The notes below the pieces were generated by a model. That model was not told where the DNA came from. It was given only the letters and a program-made list of their open reading frames with translations, and made no database searches. 64,000 bases of DNA from Halonatronomonas betaini (lineage in GTDB: Bacteria; Bacillota; Halanaerobiia; Halanaerobiales; Halarsenatibacteraceae), in the NCBI RefSeq assembly GCF_015666175.1, contig NZ_JADPIE010000007.1, positions 1 to 64,000 of the forward strand, read 5' to 3'. Positions 11,430-20,752 of this stretch are shown here, piece by piece. The position numbers and the translations under genes were made by a program. The first letter of the stretch is position 1; each line of letters starts with the position of its first letter.

Positions 11430-12818
11430 ATGAATTATAATATGGATGATACAATAGCTGCAATTTCAACTCCTCCTGGTTGTGCAGGTATAGGAAAAAT
11501 TAGAATCAGTGGTGAAGATGCTCTAGAGATAGCAGATAAAGTTTTTTATTCATCTTCAACTGAAAGTTTAAAAAAGGTAGAAAGTCATACAATTCATTAT
11601 GGCTTTATAAGAGATAAAAATAATAAAGATATAGATGAGGTACTTGCTTTAATTTTAAAGGCCCCCAAATCATTTACTGCAGAAGATACAGTAGAGTTTG
11701 ATTGTCATGGGGGAAGCCTACCATTGCAGGGAGTTCTGGATGCTGTTTTATCAGCAGGAGCAAGACTTGCTGAGCCTGGAGAATTTTCTAAGCGAGCTTT
11801 TATGAACGGGAGAATAGATCTTACCCAGGCTGAAGGAATCATGGATTTAATTAATTCTCAGACTGAAAAAGGTAGAGAGCTTGCTGTTCAGCATTTGAAA
11901 GGTGGTTTATCTGATCATATAAAAGATATTCGGGAACAATTAATGACTATTTTAGCAGGAATGGAAGCTAGCATTGATTTTCCAGAAGATGAAGTTCCAG
12001 GATTTGATAGTGATCGAGTTAATGATAAAATTAATCAAGTTATTGATACTTTAAATGAACTTATACAAAGTAGTAAAACAGGACAAATCTTTACTGAAGG
12101 AGTAGAAACTGTAATTGTTGGGAAGCCAAATGTTGGCAAATCAAGTTTATTAAATTATTTACTAAAAGAGAATAGAGCTATAGTTACTGAAATACCAGGG
12201 ACTACTAGAGATATAATTTCAGAACTTGTAAATCTTGGTGGAATTCCGTTAAGAATTACTGATACAGCAGGTATAAGAGAAACTTCAGATCAAGTAGAAA
12301 AGATAGGCGTAGAAAGAACAATAAACTCTCTTCAAACTGCAGATCTGGTTTTATTGATGTTAGATGTATCTCAGGGCATTTCCCCTGGGGATTATAAGAT
12401 ATATCAGGAAGTAAAGGATAAACCAATAATTATACTGGTAAATAAGACTGACCTCTCAAAGGAAATAGATCATAATAAAATTGAAGAAAATTTTCCTGAT
12501 GGGAGAATTATTTATACTTCAGTTCAAACAGGTGCAGGTTTAAAAGAGTTAGAAAAGACAATTAAAGATGAAATCATGGCAGGAGATGTAAAAGGTGGTT
12601 ATGATCAAATTATTACAAGAATGCGTCATAGAAATTTATTGGAAAAAGCAAAGGTTAGTCTTGAATTAGTAATTGAAGGTAATAAAAATAATATTCCTCC
12701 AGATTTATTATCTGTAGACTTAAAAGATGCTTTGCTAAGTTTAGGTGAAATAACAGGTGAAACAGTAACTGATAATTTAATAGATCAAATTTTTCAAGAT
12801 TTCTGTATTGGAAAATAA
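11430..12818 (+). CDS. mnmE: tRNA modification GTPase MnmE
   Basis: A 462-residue GTPase that with MnmG adds the carboxymethylaminomethyl group to U34 of certain tRNAs. An N-terminal folate-binding domain precedes an inserted G domain with GKPNVGKSS, DTAG and NKTD. The C-terminus ends in FCIGK, the essential CxGK motif. The frame is open further upstream through the jag terminator, so I chose the ATG at 11430. Confidence 0.97.
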   Translation: MNYNMDDTIAAISTPPGCAGIGKIRISGEDALEIADKVFYSSSTESLKKVESHTIHYGFIRDKNNKDIDEVLALILKAPKSFTAEDTVEFDCHGGSLPLQGVLDAVLSAGARLAEPGEFSKRAFMNGRIDLTQAEGIMDLINSQTEKGRELAVQHLKGGLSDHIKDIREQLMTILAGMEASIDFPEDEVPGFDSDRVNDKINQVIDTLNELIQSSKTGQIFTEGVETVIVGKPNVGKSSLLNYLLKENRAIVTEIPGTTRDIISELVNLGGIPLRITDTAGIRETSDQVEKIGVERTINSLQTADLVLLMLDVSQGISPGDYKIYQEVKDKPIIILVNKTDLSKEIDHNKIEENFPDGRIIYTSVQTGAGLKELEKTIKDEIMAGDVKGGYDQIITRMRHRNLLEKAKVSLELVIEGNKNNIPPDLLSVDLKDALLSLGEITGETVTDNLIDQIFQDFCIGK

Positions 12819-12838
12819 TACAGTAAAGGAGTTTTAAT

Positions 12839-14752
12839 ATGAGTAAATATTTTTCGACATATCCAAAAGAATACGATGTTATAGTTGTAGGTGCAGGTCA
12901 TGCAGGAAGTGAAGCTTCTTTAGCTGCAGCTAGAATGGGATTTGATGTTCTAACTTTAACAGTTAATTTAGATCATGTGGCTTTTATGCCCTGTAATCCT
13001 TCATTGGGTGGACCAGGCAAATCCCATATAGTAAGGGAAATTGATGCTTTAGGTGGAGAAATGGCTATAAATATGGATGAAACCATGACTCAGATTAGAA
13101 TGTTAAATACTAGTAAAGGTCCTGCAGTTCATGGTTTAAGAGGTCAGTCTGATAAAGTTAAATATCATCAAAGAATGAAGAGTGTCCTTGAAAATCAGGA
13201 AAATTTAGATTTAAAACAGGCAATTGTTGAAGATCTTGAAGTAGAATCAGGTGAAGTCAAAGGAGTTATAACAAAGACAGGTATATTATATAAAGGTAAA
13301 AAAGTCATTTTGACGACAGGGACATTTTTAAAGGGAAGAATTATAATTGGGGAAGCTAAATTTAATTCAGGCCCTAACCAGCAATATCCTGCTAATAAAT
13401 TATCAAATGCCCTTAAAAAATTAGGTTTTAATCTCTTAAGATTTAAAACAGGTACACCTCCAAGGGTTAATGGGAGGTCAATAGATTTTTCTAGTTTGGA
13501 AGAACAATCAGGTGAGGAAGGTTTAAGTTTCTCATTTCTTTCAGATTCTTTAAAAGGTGAGCAGGATTCCTGCTGGCTAACTTATTCAAATGAAGAAACT
13601 CATGAAATCATAAGAGAGAACGAAGATAGAACACCTTTATTCTCAGGAGAAATAGACGGTGTTGGCCCTAGGTATTGTCCTTCGATCGAAGATAAGGTAA
13701 TAAGATTTCCTGATAAAGAGAGGCATCAATTCTTTTTAGAGCCAGAAGGCAGAGGAACTAAAGAATTTTATATTTCAGGTTTTTCAACAAGTCTTCCATT
13801 AGATGTTCAGATTGATATGGTTAGAACTTTAAAAGGAATGGAAAATGTTGAAATTATGAGACCTGGATACGCAATTGAATATGATTGTGTAGCAAGTGGG
13901 CAGTTTGATCTTACTCTGGAAACAAGGCTTGTTGATGGTCTTTATACGGCAGGTCAGTTAAATGGAACATCAGGTTATGAAGAAGCTGCTGGACAGGGTT
14001 TAATTGCAGCTATAAATGCTGTTCGTTCTCTTCAGAATAAAGAACCAATAATTCTTAAAAGATCCGAATCCTATATAGGTGTTTTAATTGATGAATTAGT
14101 TACAAAAGAACCAAGAGAGCCTTATAGGATGATGACTTCAAGAGCAGAACATCGTCTGTTATTACGCCAGGATAATGCAGATCAAAGATTAACTCCATTA
14201 GGAAGAGAAATTGGACTTGTAGATGATAAGCGCTGGGAACATTATCAAAATAAGATTGAACAGATAAATGAACTAAGAGAATACTTAAAAAACAACAGAA
14301 TTACTCCTACTAAAGAAGTTAGAGATATTCTTGAAGAACTAAGTAGTGGTAATTTAAGTAAGCCAGCAAGTTTAGAAAAAATTCTTAGAAGACCAGCAAT
14401 AGAATACAAAGATTTAAGCCGGCTTGTTGATGATCTTCCTGAGTATCCGGCTGAAATTACAGAGCAAATTGAGATTTCTGTTAAATATGAAGGGTATATT
14501 GAAAGACAATTAAAACAGGTTAAACAATTTGATAAATTAGAGAATAAACTTCTTCCAGAAGATATAAATTATCAAGAGTTAGATAATTTGCGTCAGGAAG
14601 CTAGAGAAAAATTAAATAAAGTAAAGCCTAGATCTGTTGGCCAGGCATCAAGGATAGCCGGTGTGTCTCCAGCTGATATTCAAGTTTTAATGATTTATTT
14701 AGAAAAAAACAGAAAAAATAAACAAAAAGTCAATAATGAAGGTGAAAAATAA
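12839..14752 (+). CDS. mnmG: tRNA U34 carboxymethylaminomethyl synthase MnmG
   Basis: A 637-residue FAD/NAD protein, partner of MnmE. The N-terminal dinucleotide fold is VVGAGHAGSEA (residues 16-26). Conserved CNPSLGGPGKSHIVREIDAL and GTSGYEEAAGQG are present, as is the C-terminal GidA-associated helical domain. Starts 20 bp after mnmE with AGGAG upstream. Confidence 0.97.
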   Translation: MSKYFSTYPKEYDVIVVGAGHAGSEASLAAARMGFDVLTLTVNLDHVAFMPCNPSLGGPGKSHIVREIDALGGEMAINMDETMTQIRMLNTSKGPAVHGLRGQSDKVKYHQRMKSVLENQENLDLKQAIVEDLEVESGEVKGVITKTGILYKGKKVILTTGTFLKGRIIIGEAKFNSGPNQQYPANKLSNALKKLGFNLLRFKTGTPPRVNGRSIDFSSLEEQSGEEGLSFSFLSDSLKGEQDSCWLTYSNEETHEIIRENEDRTPLFSGEIDGVGPRYCPSIEDKVIRFPDKERHQFFLEPEGRGTKEFYISGFSTSLPLDVQIDMVRTLKGMENVEIMRPGYAIEYDCVASGQFDLTLETRLVDGLYTAGQLNGTSGYEEAAGQGLIAAINAVRSLQNKEPIILKRSESYIGVLIDELVTKEPREPYRMMTSRAEHRLLLRQDNADQRLTPLGREIGLVDDKRWEHYQNKIEQINELREYLKNNRITPTKEVRDILEELSSGNLSKPASLEKILRRPAIEYKDLSRLVDDLPEYPAEITEQIEISVKYEGYIERQLKQVKQFDKLENKLLPEDINYQELDNLRQEAREKLNKVKPRSVGQASRIAGVSPADIQVLMIYLEKNRKNKQKVNNEGEK

Positions 14753-14753
14753 G

Positions 14754-15512
14754 ATGTTTAATGAACAGAATCAGGATAAATTAAAATTTAAAATAACTAA
14801 AGGATTAAACCAGTTAGGTTTACCGGATAATCAGGAAGTTATCGAAAGATTATATGAATACTTAGTTCTTCTTTATGAAGAAAATCAAAAATATAATTTA
14901 ATTGGGCCAGCAGAGCCAGAAGAAATTATAACTAAGCATTTTTATGATTCAATGGCTCCGCTCAAGAATATAGAACTTTTAAATCATAATAAGGGCCTTG
15001 ATCTAGGTACTGGAGCAGGTTTGCCTGGAGTAGTTTGGAAATTGATTTATCCTGAAATATCATTTTATTTTTTAGATTCCAGAAAAAAAAGAATTAACTT
15101 TTTAAAAATGGTAAAAAACAAAATCAAAATAGATAAATTTTACCCTGTAAAAGAAAGGGCCGAAAGACTTGGGCAGCAACAGGACTGGAGAGAACAGTTT
15201 TCTTTTGTATCTGCAAGGGCTGTTGCAAGTATGGATATTTTGATTGAATATGTTCTGCCATTAATTGAAATAGGTGGTTATGCTTATTTATTTAAAGGTC
15301 CAGATTATAAGGATGAAATTTCTGATATGAATGGAATAGTAAGCTTTTTAGGTGGCGGGATGATAAATATTATTAATATTAAAGTTCCAGATTTAGAAAG
15401 GGAAAGATATCTTATTAAAATCAAAAAAATTAAGAATACACCTGAAAAATATCCTCGAAGAGTAGGTAAACCAAAAAAATATCCATTAAAAAAAGAGGAT
15501 ATATCGATCTAA
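14754..15512 (+). CDS. rsmG: 16S rRNA m7G527 methyltransferase RsmG
   Basis: A 252-residue class I methyltransferase. The SAM-binding motif I is LDLGTGAGLPG, followed by FLDSRKKRINFL. The family's KHFYDS motif is present. I took the ATG at 14754, directly after the mnmG stop with AAGGTG upstream; an in-frame ATG at 14736 would overlap mnmG by 17 bp. Confidence 0.95.
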   Translation: MFNEQNQDKLKFKITKGLNQLGLPDNQEVIERLYEYLVLLYEENQKYNLIGPAEPEEIITKHFYDSMAPLKNIELLNHNKGLDLGTGAGLPGVVWKLIYPEISFYFLDSRKKRINFLKMVKNKIKIDKFYPVKERAERLGQQQDWREQFSFVSARAVASMDILIEYVLPLIEIGGYAYLFKGPDYKDEISDMNGIVSFLGGGMINIINIKVPDLERERYLIKIKKIKNTPEKYPRRVGKPKKYPLKKEDISI

Positions 15513-15573
15513 ATCCAGAAATAAGTAATTAAATACACTTTGTTTACAGTTTTAAATTTGGAGGTAGCATTTA

Positions 15574-16425
15574 ATGCGTATTCCTTTTTTTAATAATGAA
15601 GATCAAAAACCAAATAATGAGCAGATAGTAAATGTTAATGTTGAGAATATTACTCCTAATCCATATCAGCCTCGCCAGAGTTTTTCTGAAGATAAATTGC
15701 AAGAATTAGCTGATTCTATTGCCAGTTATGGAGTGATTCAACCATTAACTGTAAGGAAAATTGATGAAGATAAACAATATCAGTTAATTGCCGGTGAAAG
15801 AAGATTAAGAGCAGTTAAATTACTTGGTAAAACTGAAGTACCAGTAATCATAAAGAATCTTGAAAATAGAGAAATGGCTGAGATTGCTCTTATAGAAAAC
15901 TTGCAAAGAAAAGATCTTAATTTCATTGAAGAAGCTGAAGCATATAATAAATTGATTGAAGAGTTTAATCTTACCCAGACTGAACTGGCAACAAGGATAG
16001 GGAAAGCTCAATCAACTATAGCTAATAAATTAAGGCTACTTAATCTTCCAGGGTCAATCTTACATGTGATTCAACAGGGTGGACTTAATGAGAGACAGGC
16101 TCGAGCTTTATTAAAGCTTGATAAAAAAGATGATATGCTAGATATAGTTGAAGAAGCAGTTAGAAAAGATTTAAATGTTAGAGAAACTGAAGAACTTGTA
16201 AATAAAGTAAAAGATAGTTCAAAAGAAGAGCTTAAAGAAGCAGAGTCAGGCAAAATAACAGGGGCTTTTGCAGATATTAGATTATATTTGAACACAATTG
16301 AAAAGACAATCAATCAACTTGATGAGGCTGGAGCTAATTTTAAAGTTGAACGCTTAGAATCAGAAGATGCTGTTGAATTTCATATTAGAATTAAAAGGGA
16401 ACAAGCAGGGCAGGAGAGTGATTAA
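15574..16425 (+). CDS. noc: Nucleoid occlusion protein Noc (ParB paralogue)
   Basis: A 283-residue ParB/Noc-family CTPase. The CTP-binding ParB core has PYQPRQSF and GERRLRAVKLLG, followed by the HTH region. The HTH reads GKAQSTIANKLRLL, with the Gln and Lys that are typical of Noc, where the ParB encoded two genes downstream has GKSRSTITNSLRLL. In B. subtilis noc is likewise immediately upstream of soj-spo0J. Noc blocks division over the nucleoid by binding specific DNA sites and membrane. A perfect match to the Bacillus Noc site occurs in this window at 23421-23434. Confidence 0.88.
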   Translation: MRIPFFNNEDQKPNNEQIVNVNVENITPNPYQPRQSFSEDKLQELADSIASYGVIQPLTVRKIDEDKQYQLIAGERRLRAVKLLGKTEVPVIIKNLENREMAEIALIENLQRKDLNFIEEAEAYNKLIEEFNLTQTELATRIGKAQSTIANKLRLLNLPGSILHVIQQGGLNERQARALLKLDKKDDMLDIVEEAVRKDLNVRETEELVNKVKDSSKEELKEAESGKITGAFADIRLYLNTIEKTINQLDEAGANFKVERLESEDAVEFHIRIKREQAGQESD

Positions 16426-17187
16426 ATGGCTAAAAAATTGGCTATTGTAAATCAAAAAGGCGGAGTAGGGAAAAGTACTACTGCAATTAACTTAGGAGCA
16501 GCATTGGCAGAAAAAGGTTTAAAAGTTTTGATAGTAGACATAGATCCTCAAGGAAATGCTAGTAGTGGACTGGGTATTGATAAAACCGATGTTGAATATT
16601 CAATCTACGATTTATTGCTTGAAGGCATTGATTTTTCTGAGGCAATAATTTCTGTTACTGACTCGAAACTGGATATAATCCCTGCAAATATTGATTTAGC
16701 TGGTGCAGAAATTGAACTAGTGTCACAAATATCCAGGGAAAGTAGACTTGATAATGCTTTAAAAGAGGATTCAGATATATACGATTATATCTTGATTGAT
16801 TGTCCTCCATCTTTAGGTTTGTTGACATTAAATGCTCTAACTGCAGCTGATGGCGTAATTGTACCTATTCAATGTGAGTATTATGCTTTAGAGGGACTTG
16901 GTCAGTTACTGGAAACAATTAAATTAGTTCAAAATAATTTAAATAGTAACTTAGAGCTTGAGGGAGTATTACTTACTATGTATGATAGTAGAACTAATCT
17001 TTCTGATCAGGTAGCAGATGAAGTAAAAAAACATTTTTCTAATGAAATATATGAAACAGTAATACCTAGAAATGTTAGGCTTAGTGAAGCACCAAGTTTT
17101 GGTCAGTCTATTATTTCTTATGATAACAGATCTTCAGGCGCTAAAGCATATCGAGAACTGGCCCGGGAGGTATTAGAGGATGACTAA
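16426..17187 (+). CDS. parA: Chromosome partitioning ATPase ParA/Soj
   Basis: A 253-residue deviant-Walker ATPase with KGGVGKSTTAINLGAAL at residues 10-26 and the PSLGLLTLNAL region. It works with ParB and parS to segregate origins, and in B. subtilis also modulates DnaA. It starts on the base after the noc stop and overlaps parB by 8 bp, so noc-parA-parB are one operon. Confidence 0.96.
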   Translation: MAKKLAIVNQKGGVGKSTTAINLGAALAEKGLKVLIVDIDPQGNASSGLGIDKTDVEYSIYDLLLEGIDFSEAIISVTDSKLDIIPANIDLAGAEIELVSQISRESRLDNALKEDSDIYDYILIDCPPSLGLLTLNALTAADGVIVPIQCEYYALEGLGQLLETIKLVQNNLNSNLELEGVLLTMYDSRTNLSDQVADEVKKHFSNEIYETVIPRNVRLSEAPSFGQSIISYDNRSSGAKAYRELAREVLEDD

Positions 17188-18145
17188 AAAGAGAAGGTTA
17201 GGCAGAGGACTTGATGCATTAATTAGTGATGATAGCAAAAAAGATGCAGCTGGTTTCAAAAATATTGAACTTGACAAAATTGAGGCTAACCCGTATCAGC
17301 CGCGAGAAGAATTTAATCAAACTGAATTAGCTGAGCTTGCTGAATCTATTAAAGTAAATGGTGTTATTCAACCGATCATCCTAACTCCTAATGAAGAAGG
17401 TTACTATCTTGTAGCGGGTGAGAGAAGATGGCGTGCTGCAAAGCTAGCTGGTTTAGAAGAAATCCCTTCTATTATTCAGGAAATGGCTCCAGAGAAGATG
17501 ATGGAACTAGCTTTAATTGAAAATATTCACCGAGAAGACTTAAATCCCCTTGAAGAGTCCAGGGCTTATCAAAAACTTTTAGATGAATTTGATTTAACAC
17601 AGGCTGAATTAGCTGAAAGATTGGGAAAGAGTCGTTCAACAATAACTAATTCTCTTAGATTATTAAAAGTAGCTAAAGAGGTTCAAGCAAAATTATTGGA
17701 GGGAAGTTTGTCATCCGGGCAGGCCAGAGCATTAGCTGGACTTTCATCGGAAAAAGATCAGAAAGAGGCTATGGATAAAGTCTTAACAGAAGATATGAAT
17801 GTAAGACAGACTGAAGGTTTAGTTGCTGAAATAAAGTCAGAAAAACAAAATAAAAAAGATAATGATACTTCTGATGAAAATGGCGATATTTTGGATGAAC
17901 TTGATTTAATTGACGAAATACATGACAGGGCCAATAAAAAACCTAAAGAAAAAGATTTGAATTCAGAAATAGATACTGAAGCTAAAAAAAATATTTATAA
18001 TAGAGAATTAAAATCTCTAGCTAAAAGACTAACTGAGATCACAGGTCTGGATACTAAAGCTAGTAGAGTTAACGGCCAGAATCGATTAGTTATTTATTCA
18101 AAAGATCTTAAAGAGCTAGAAAGACTGATAGATAATTTAACTTAA
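17180..18145 (+). CDS. parB: Chromosome partitioning protein ParB/Spo0J
   Basis: A 321-residue ParB. An N-terminal ParA-interacting peptide (KKRRLGRGLDALI) precedes the CTPase core with NPYQPREEF and GERRWRAAKLAG, and the HTH GKSRSTITNSLRLL. A long acidic linker (about 210-275) leads to a C-terminal dimerisation domain. Two parS sites lie just downstream. Confidence 0.96.
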   Translation: MTKKRRLGRGLDALISDDSKKDAAGFKNIELDKIEANPYQPREEFNQTELAELAESIKVNGVIQPIILTPNEEGYYLVAGERRWRAAKLAGLEEIPSIIQEMAPEKMMELALIENIHREDLNPLEESRAYQKLLDEFDLTQAELAERLGKSRSTITNSLRLLKVAKEVQAKLLEGSLSSGQARALAGLSSEKDQKEAMDKVLTEDMNVRQTEGLVAEIKSEKQNKKDNDTSDENGDILDELDLIDEIHDRANKKPKEKDLNSEIDTEAKKNIYNRELKSLAKRLTEITGLDTKASRVNGQNRLVIYSKDLKELERLIDNLT

Positions 18146-18150
18146 GTTGA

Positions 18151-18166
18151 TGTTTCACGTGGAACA
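18151..18166. other. parS site 1 (one mismatch)
   Basis: TGTTTCACGTGGAACA differs from the consensus parS TGTTTCACGTGAAACA at one base. It starts 5 bp after the parB stop. Confidence 0.85.
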
Positions 18167-18219
18167 ATCAATTTTAATCTATTCAAATGATAGAAATTAG
18201 GCTATAAATATTATTATAA

Positions 18220-18235
18220 TGTTTCACGTGAAACA
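18220..18235. other. parS site 2 (perfect)
   Basis: TGTTTCACGTGAAACA is the exact consensus. Symmetry extends five bases on each side, making a 26-bp perfect palindrome at 18215-18240, just upstream of the K+ channel regulator gene. Confidence 0.95.
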
Positions 18236-18262
18236 TTATAATATAGATATAGAGGTGTGAAA

Positions 18263-18913
18263 ATGAAAGTAATAATAGTTGGCGGAGGCAAAATAGGGAG
18301 ATATTTAACGAATGAATTTAAGGACAAATACGAAATTGTTCTTATTGAACAGGACAGGAATAAGTGTGATAGAATTAGAGAAAAATATGGTATTAAAATA
18401 ATCTGCGGTGATGGTTCAAAACCAGAAATTTTAGAAGAGGCAGGTATAGAAGATGCTGATGTTGTTCTTCCTGTTACTGAAGATGATCAAGATAATCTAG
18501 TTATCTGTCAGTTAGCAGAAAGGCAATATGATGTAAAGCGGACATTTACCAGAGTCAATACACCAGGCAATGAGAGATTATTTGATTGGTTAGGTGTTAA
18601 TGTAGCTATTAGTAGTTCATCAATACTAACAGGATTAGTAAATCAAGAAGTTGCGATGCAGGACTTAAAAGGAATTTTGACTAAAAACCATGATAATCTT
18701 GAAATGCTTAGAATTACAGTGAAAAATGGAGCTAAAGCTATTAATAAAAAACTCAAAAATTTAGACTTGCCGATTGAAGTAGTCTTAGTTTCGATTTTAA
18801 GAGGAGATAAACCAATCGTTCCTAGAGGTAATACAACTGTCTGCGCTGGTGATATGATAGTTGTTTTAGCTAGAGAAGATTTTAAAGATGATATCTATGA
18901 AATTTTTACTTAA
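18263..18913 (+). CDS. TrkA/KtrA-type potassium channel regulatory protein
   Basis: A 216-residue cytoplasmic RCK protein. The N-terminal Rossmann fold has VIIVGGGKIGRYL, an acidic residue after beta-2 (LIEQD) and GDGSKPEILEEAGIEDAD. A C-terminal RCK-C/TrkA-C domain occupies about 135-216. One RCK unit, as in KtrA/TrkA of Gram-positives, rather than the duplicated E. coli TrkA. No membrane subunit is adjacent. The ATG at 18263 follows AGAGGTG at the usual spacing; a GTG two codons upstream is less likely. Confidence 0.88.
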   Translation: MKVIIVGGGKIGRYLTNEFKDKYEIVLIEQDRNKCDRIREKYGIKIICGDGSKPEILEEAGIEDADVVLPVTEDDQDNLVICQLAERQYDVKRTFTRVNTPGNERLFDWLGVNVAISSSSILTGLVNQEVAMQDLKGILTKNHDNLEMLRITVKNGAKAINKKLKNLDLPIEVVLVSILRGDKPIVPRGNTTVCAGDMIVVLAREDFKDDIYEIFT

Positions 18914-19024
18914 TTAGCTTGAAAATAAAATTATAAAAAAATATTTAAAAATAAGCAGGAATTTTAACTTTTATTACGAATATAAATAATAAGCAACATA
19001 AATTAAATACAAGTATCCGGAAGA

Positions 19025-19135
19025 ATTTCAGGAGAGAGCTTTGTTATTACAGAGCGCCGAAGGGGCAAGGTCTTTAAAAGAGATTGAAACTCTCAGGCAT
19101 AAGAATCCTGATTGGACGGAGCTCTGGACATTGTA
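19025..19135 (+). promoter_or_regulatory. Glycine riboswitch aptamer
   Basis: The RNA contains the class hallmarks in order: GGAGAGAG, CGCCGAAGGGGCAAGG, CTCTCAGGCAT and GACGGAGCTCTGGAC. It precedes gcvT by about 130 bp, so glycine probably controls the glycine cleavage genes. Only one complete aptamer is visible where the class is often a tandem pair. The downstream TGTACTGGACAGG may be a ghost-aptamer remnant. Confidence 0.92.
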
Positions 19136-19142
19136 CTGGACA

Positions 19143-19185
19143 GGGGAGGCTGGAATTTTTCTGGCCTCCCCTTTAGTTGTATAAT
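19143..19185 (+). terminator. Hairpin of the glycine riboswitch expression platform
   Basis: A perfect 8-bp stem GGGGAGGC/GCCTCCCC (19143-19150 and 19164-19171) is followed by a modest U-rich stretch. It is positioned as the terminator of the riboswitch. Confidence 0.7.
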
Positions 19186-19268
19186 TTTGCACAATTATAA
19201 AGATTAAATTATGTTGCTAGTATAGTTTGAATTATTAAAATATTTGTTTATATTAGGAGGTGGATTAT

Positions 19269-20339
19269 TTGAAGAAAACAGCATTGAATCAACTGCATCA
19301 TAATCTTGGAGCTAAGATGATTGATTTTGGAGGCTGGGAAATGCCAGTTCAGTATACGGGAATAATAGAAGAACACCAGGCAGTAAGGAATAATTGTGGT
19401 CTTTTTGATGTATCTCATATGGGAGAAATTGAAATTACTGGACCTGGAGCAACCTCTTATGTCAATAAATTAGTTACAAACCAGATTGATGTTGAAGTTG
19501 GAAGAGTTATTTATACTCCAATGTGTTATGAGGATGGCGGTATTATTGATGATCTACTTGTATATAGAATCAAGCCAGATCATTATATGTTAGTTGTTAA
19601 TGCTTCAAATAAAGACAAAGATTTTGAATGGATTTCAAAGAATGCACCAGATGATGTTAATGCCAGGGATTTAACAGATCAGTTTGGCTTGCTAGCTTTA
19701 CAGGGTCCAAAATCAGAAGAAGTACTAAGTTCACTTGTCAATTTTGATTTAAGCGAGTTAAAGCCCTTTAGGTTATTGAATGAGAAAGTTAATGGCCATG
19801 AAATGATTATTTCTAGAACAGGTTATACTGGTGAAGATGGGTTTGAACTTTATCTAAACCCTGATCTTGCAGAAACAATCTGGAATTCTATCATGGAAGC
19901 AGGAGAAGATTATGGTATAATGCCTGCAGGTCTAGGGTGTAGAAACACTTTAAGATTGGAAGCTGCTCTATGTCTTTATGGTAATGATATTGATGAAGAG
20001 ATAAATCCATTAGAAGCCGGGTTGAATTGGACAGTTAAATTTGATAAAGATGATTTTTATGGCAAATCAGCTTTGCTTGAAATTAGTGATGCAGGAGTTG
20101 ACAGAAAACTCATTGGATTTATATTAAAGGATAGAGGCATTGCTCGTCATGGTTATGACATTGAAGTAAATGACAAGAAAGCAGGCTTTGTTACAAGTGG
20201 CAGCTTTTCTCCAACACTTGATGAAAATATTGGAATGGGATATTTACAAAACCAATATGCAGAAGTAGGTAGAGAGATTAGTATTTTGATAAGGAATAGA
20301 GAAGTTAAAGCTAAAGTTGTAGAACTACCATTTATATAA
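19269..20339 (+). CDS. gcvT: Glycine cleavage system T protein (aminomethyltransferase)
   Basis: A 356-residue folate-dependent T protein that releases ammonia from the aminomethyl-lipoyl H protein and forms methylene-THF. Conserved FDVSHMGEIEI, GYTGEDGFE and the C-terminal GCV_T barrel are present. I chose TTG 19269 because AGGAGGTG lies 7 nt upstream; a GTG at 19260 overlaps the ribosome site. First gene of gcvT-gcvH-gcvPA-gcvPB behind a glycine riboswitch. Confidence 0.96.
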   Translation: MKKTALNQLHHNLGAKMIDFGGWEMPVQYTGIIEEHQAVRNNCGLFDVSHMGEIEITGPGATSYVNKLVTNQIDVEVGRVIYTPMCYEDGGIIDDLLVYRIKPDHYMLVVNASNKDKDFEWISKNAPDDVNARDLTDQFGLLALQGPKSEEVLSSLVNFDLSELKPFRLLNEKVNGHEMIISRTGYTGEDGFELYLNPDLAETIWNSIMEAGEDYGIMPAGLGCRNTLRLEAALCLYGNDIDEEINPLEAGLNWTVKFDKDDFYGKSALLEISDAGVDRKLIGFILKDRGIARHGYDIEVNDKKAGFVTSGSFSPTLDENIGMGYLQNQYAEVGREISILIRNREVKAKVVELPFI

Positions 20340-20365
20340 ATCAAAAATATTTAGGAGGCTAAATC

Positions 20366-20752
20366 ATGAGTATACCAGAAGGATTTTATTATTCAGAAGA
20401 TCATGAGTGGGTAAAAGTTGAAGATGGAGTAGGTACTATTGGGATTACAGACTTTGCTCAGGATGAATTAGGAGACATTGTTTTTGTAGAATTACCACAG
20501 GTTGGCGATGAATTTGATCAGGAGGATAATTTCGGTGTTATTGAATCAGTAAAAGCGGTTTCTGACCTTTATATGCCAGTTAGTGGAGAAGTAGTAGAGA
20601 TAAACGAAGATTTGTTAGATCAACCAGAATTAGTTAATGATGAGCCCTATGAAGGTGGTTGGATTATAAAAGTATCATTAAGTGATGAGGCTGAATTAGA
20701 TGAATTAATGAATTCAGATGAATATTCTAGCTTTCTAGAGGAGGAAGCCTAA
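20366..20752 (+). CDS. gcvH: Glycine cleavage system H protein (lipoyl carrier)
   Basis: A 128-residue lipoyl-domain protein. The lipoylated lysine is in GVIESVKAVSDLYMP (near residue 64). It shuttles the aminomethyl group from P to T protein. No lipoylation genes and no dihydrolipoyl dehydrogenase (L protein) are in this cluster. Confidence 0.97.
   Translation: MSIPEGFYYSEDHEWVKVEDGVGTIGITDFAQDELGDIVFVELPQVGDEFDQEDNFGVIESVKAVSDLYMPVSGEVVEINEDLLDQPELVNDEPYEGGWIIKVSLSDEAELDELMNSDEYSSFLEEEA

Noticed and set aside
17159-17172. CCCGGG in parA as a second Noc site
   Set aside because: GGCCCGGGAGG lacks the ATTT/AAAT arms. The same holds for CCCGGG at about 43018 and 50690.
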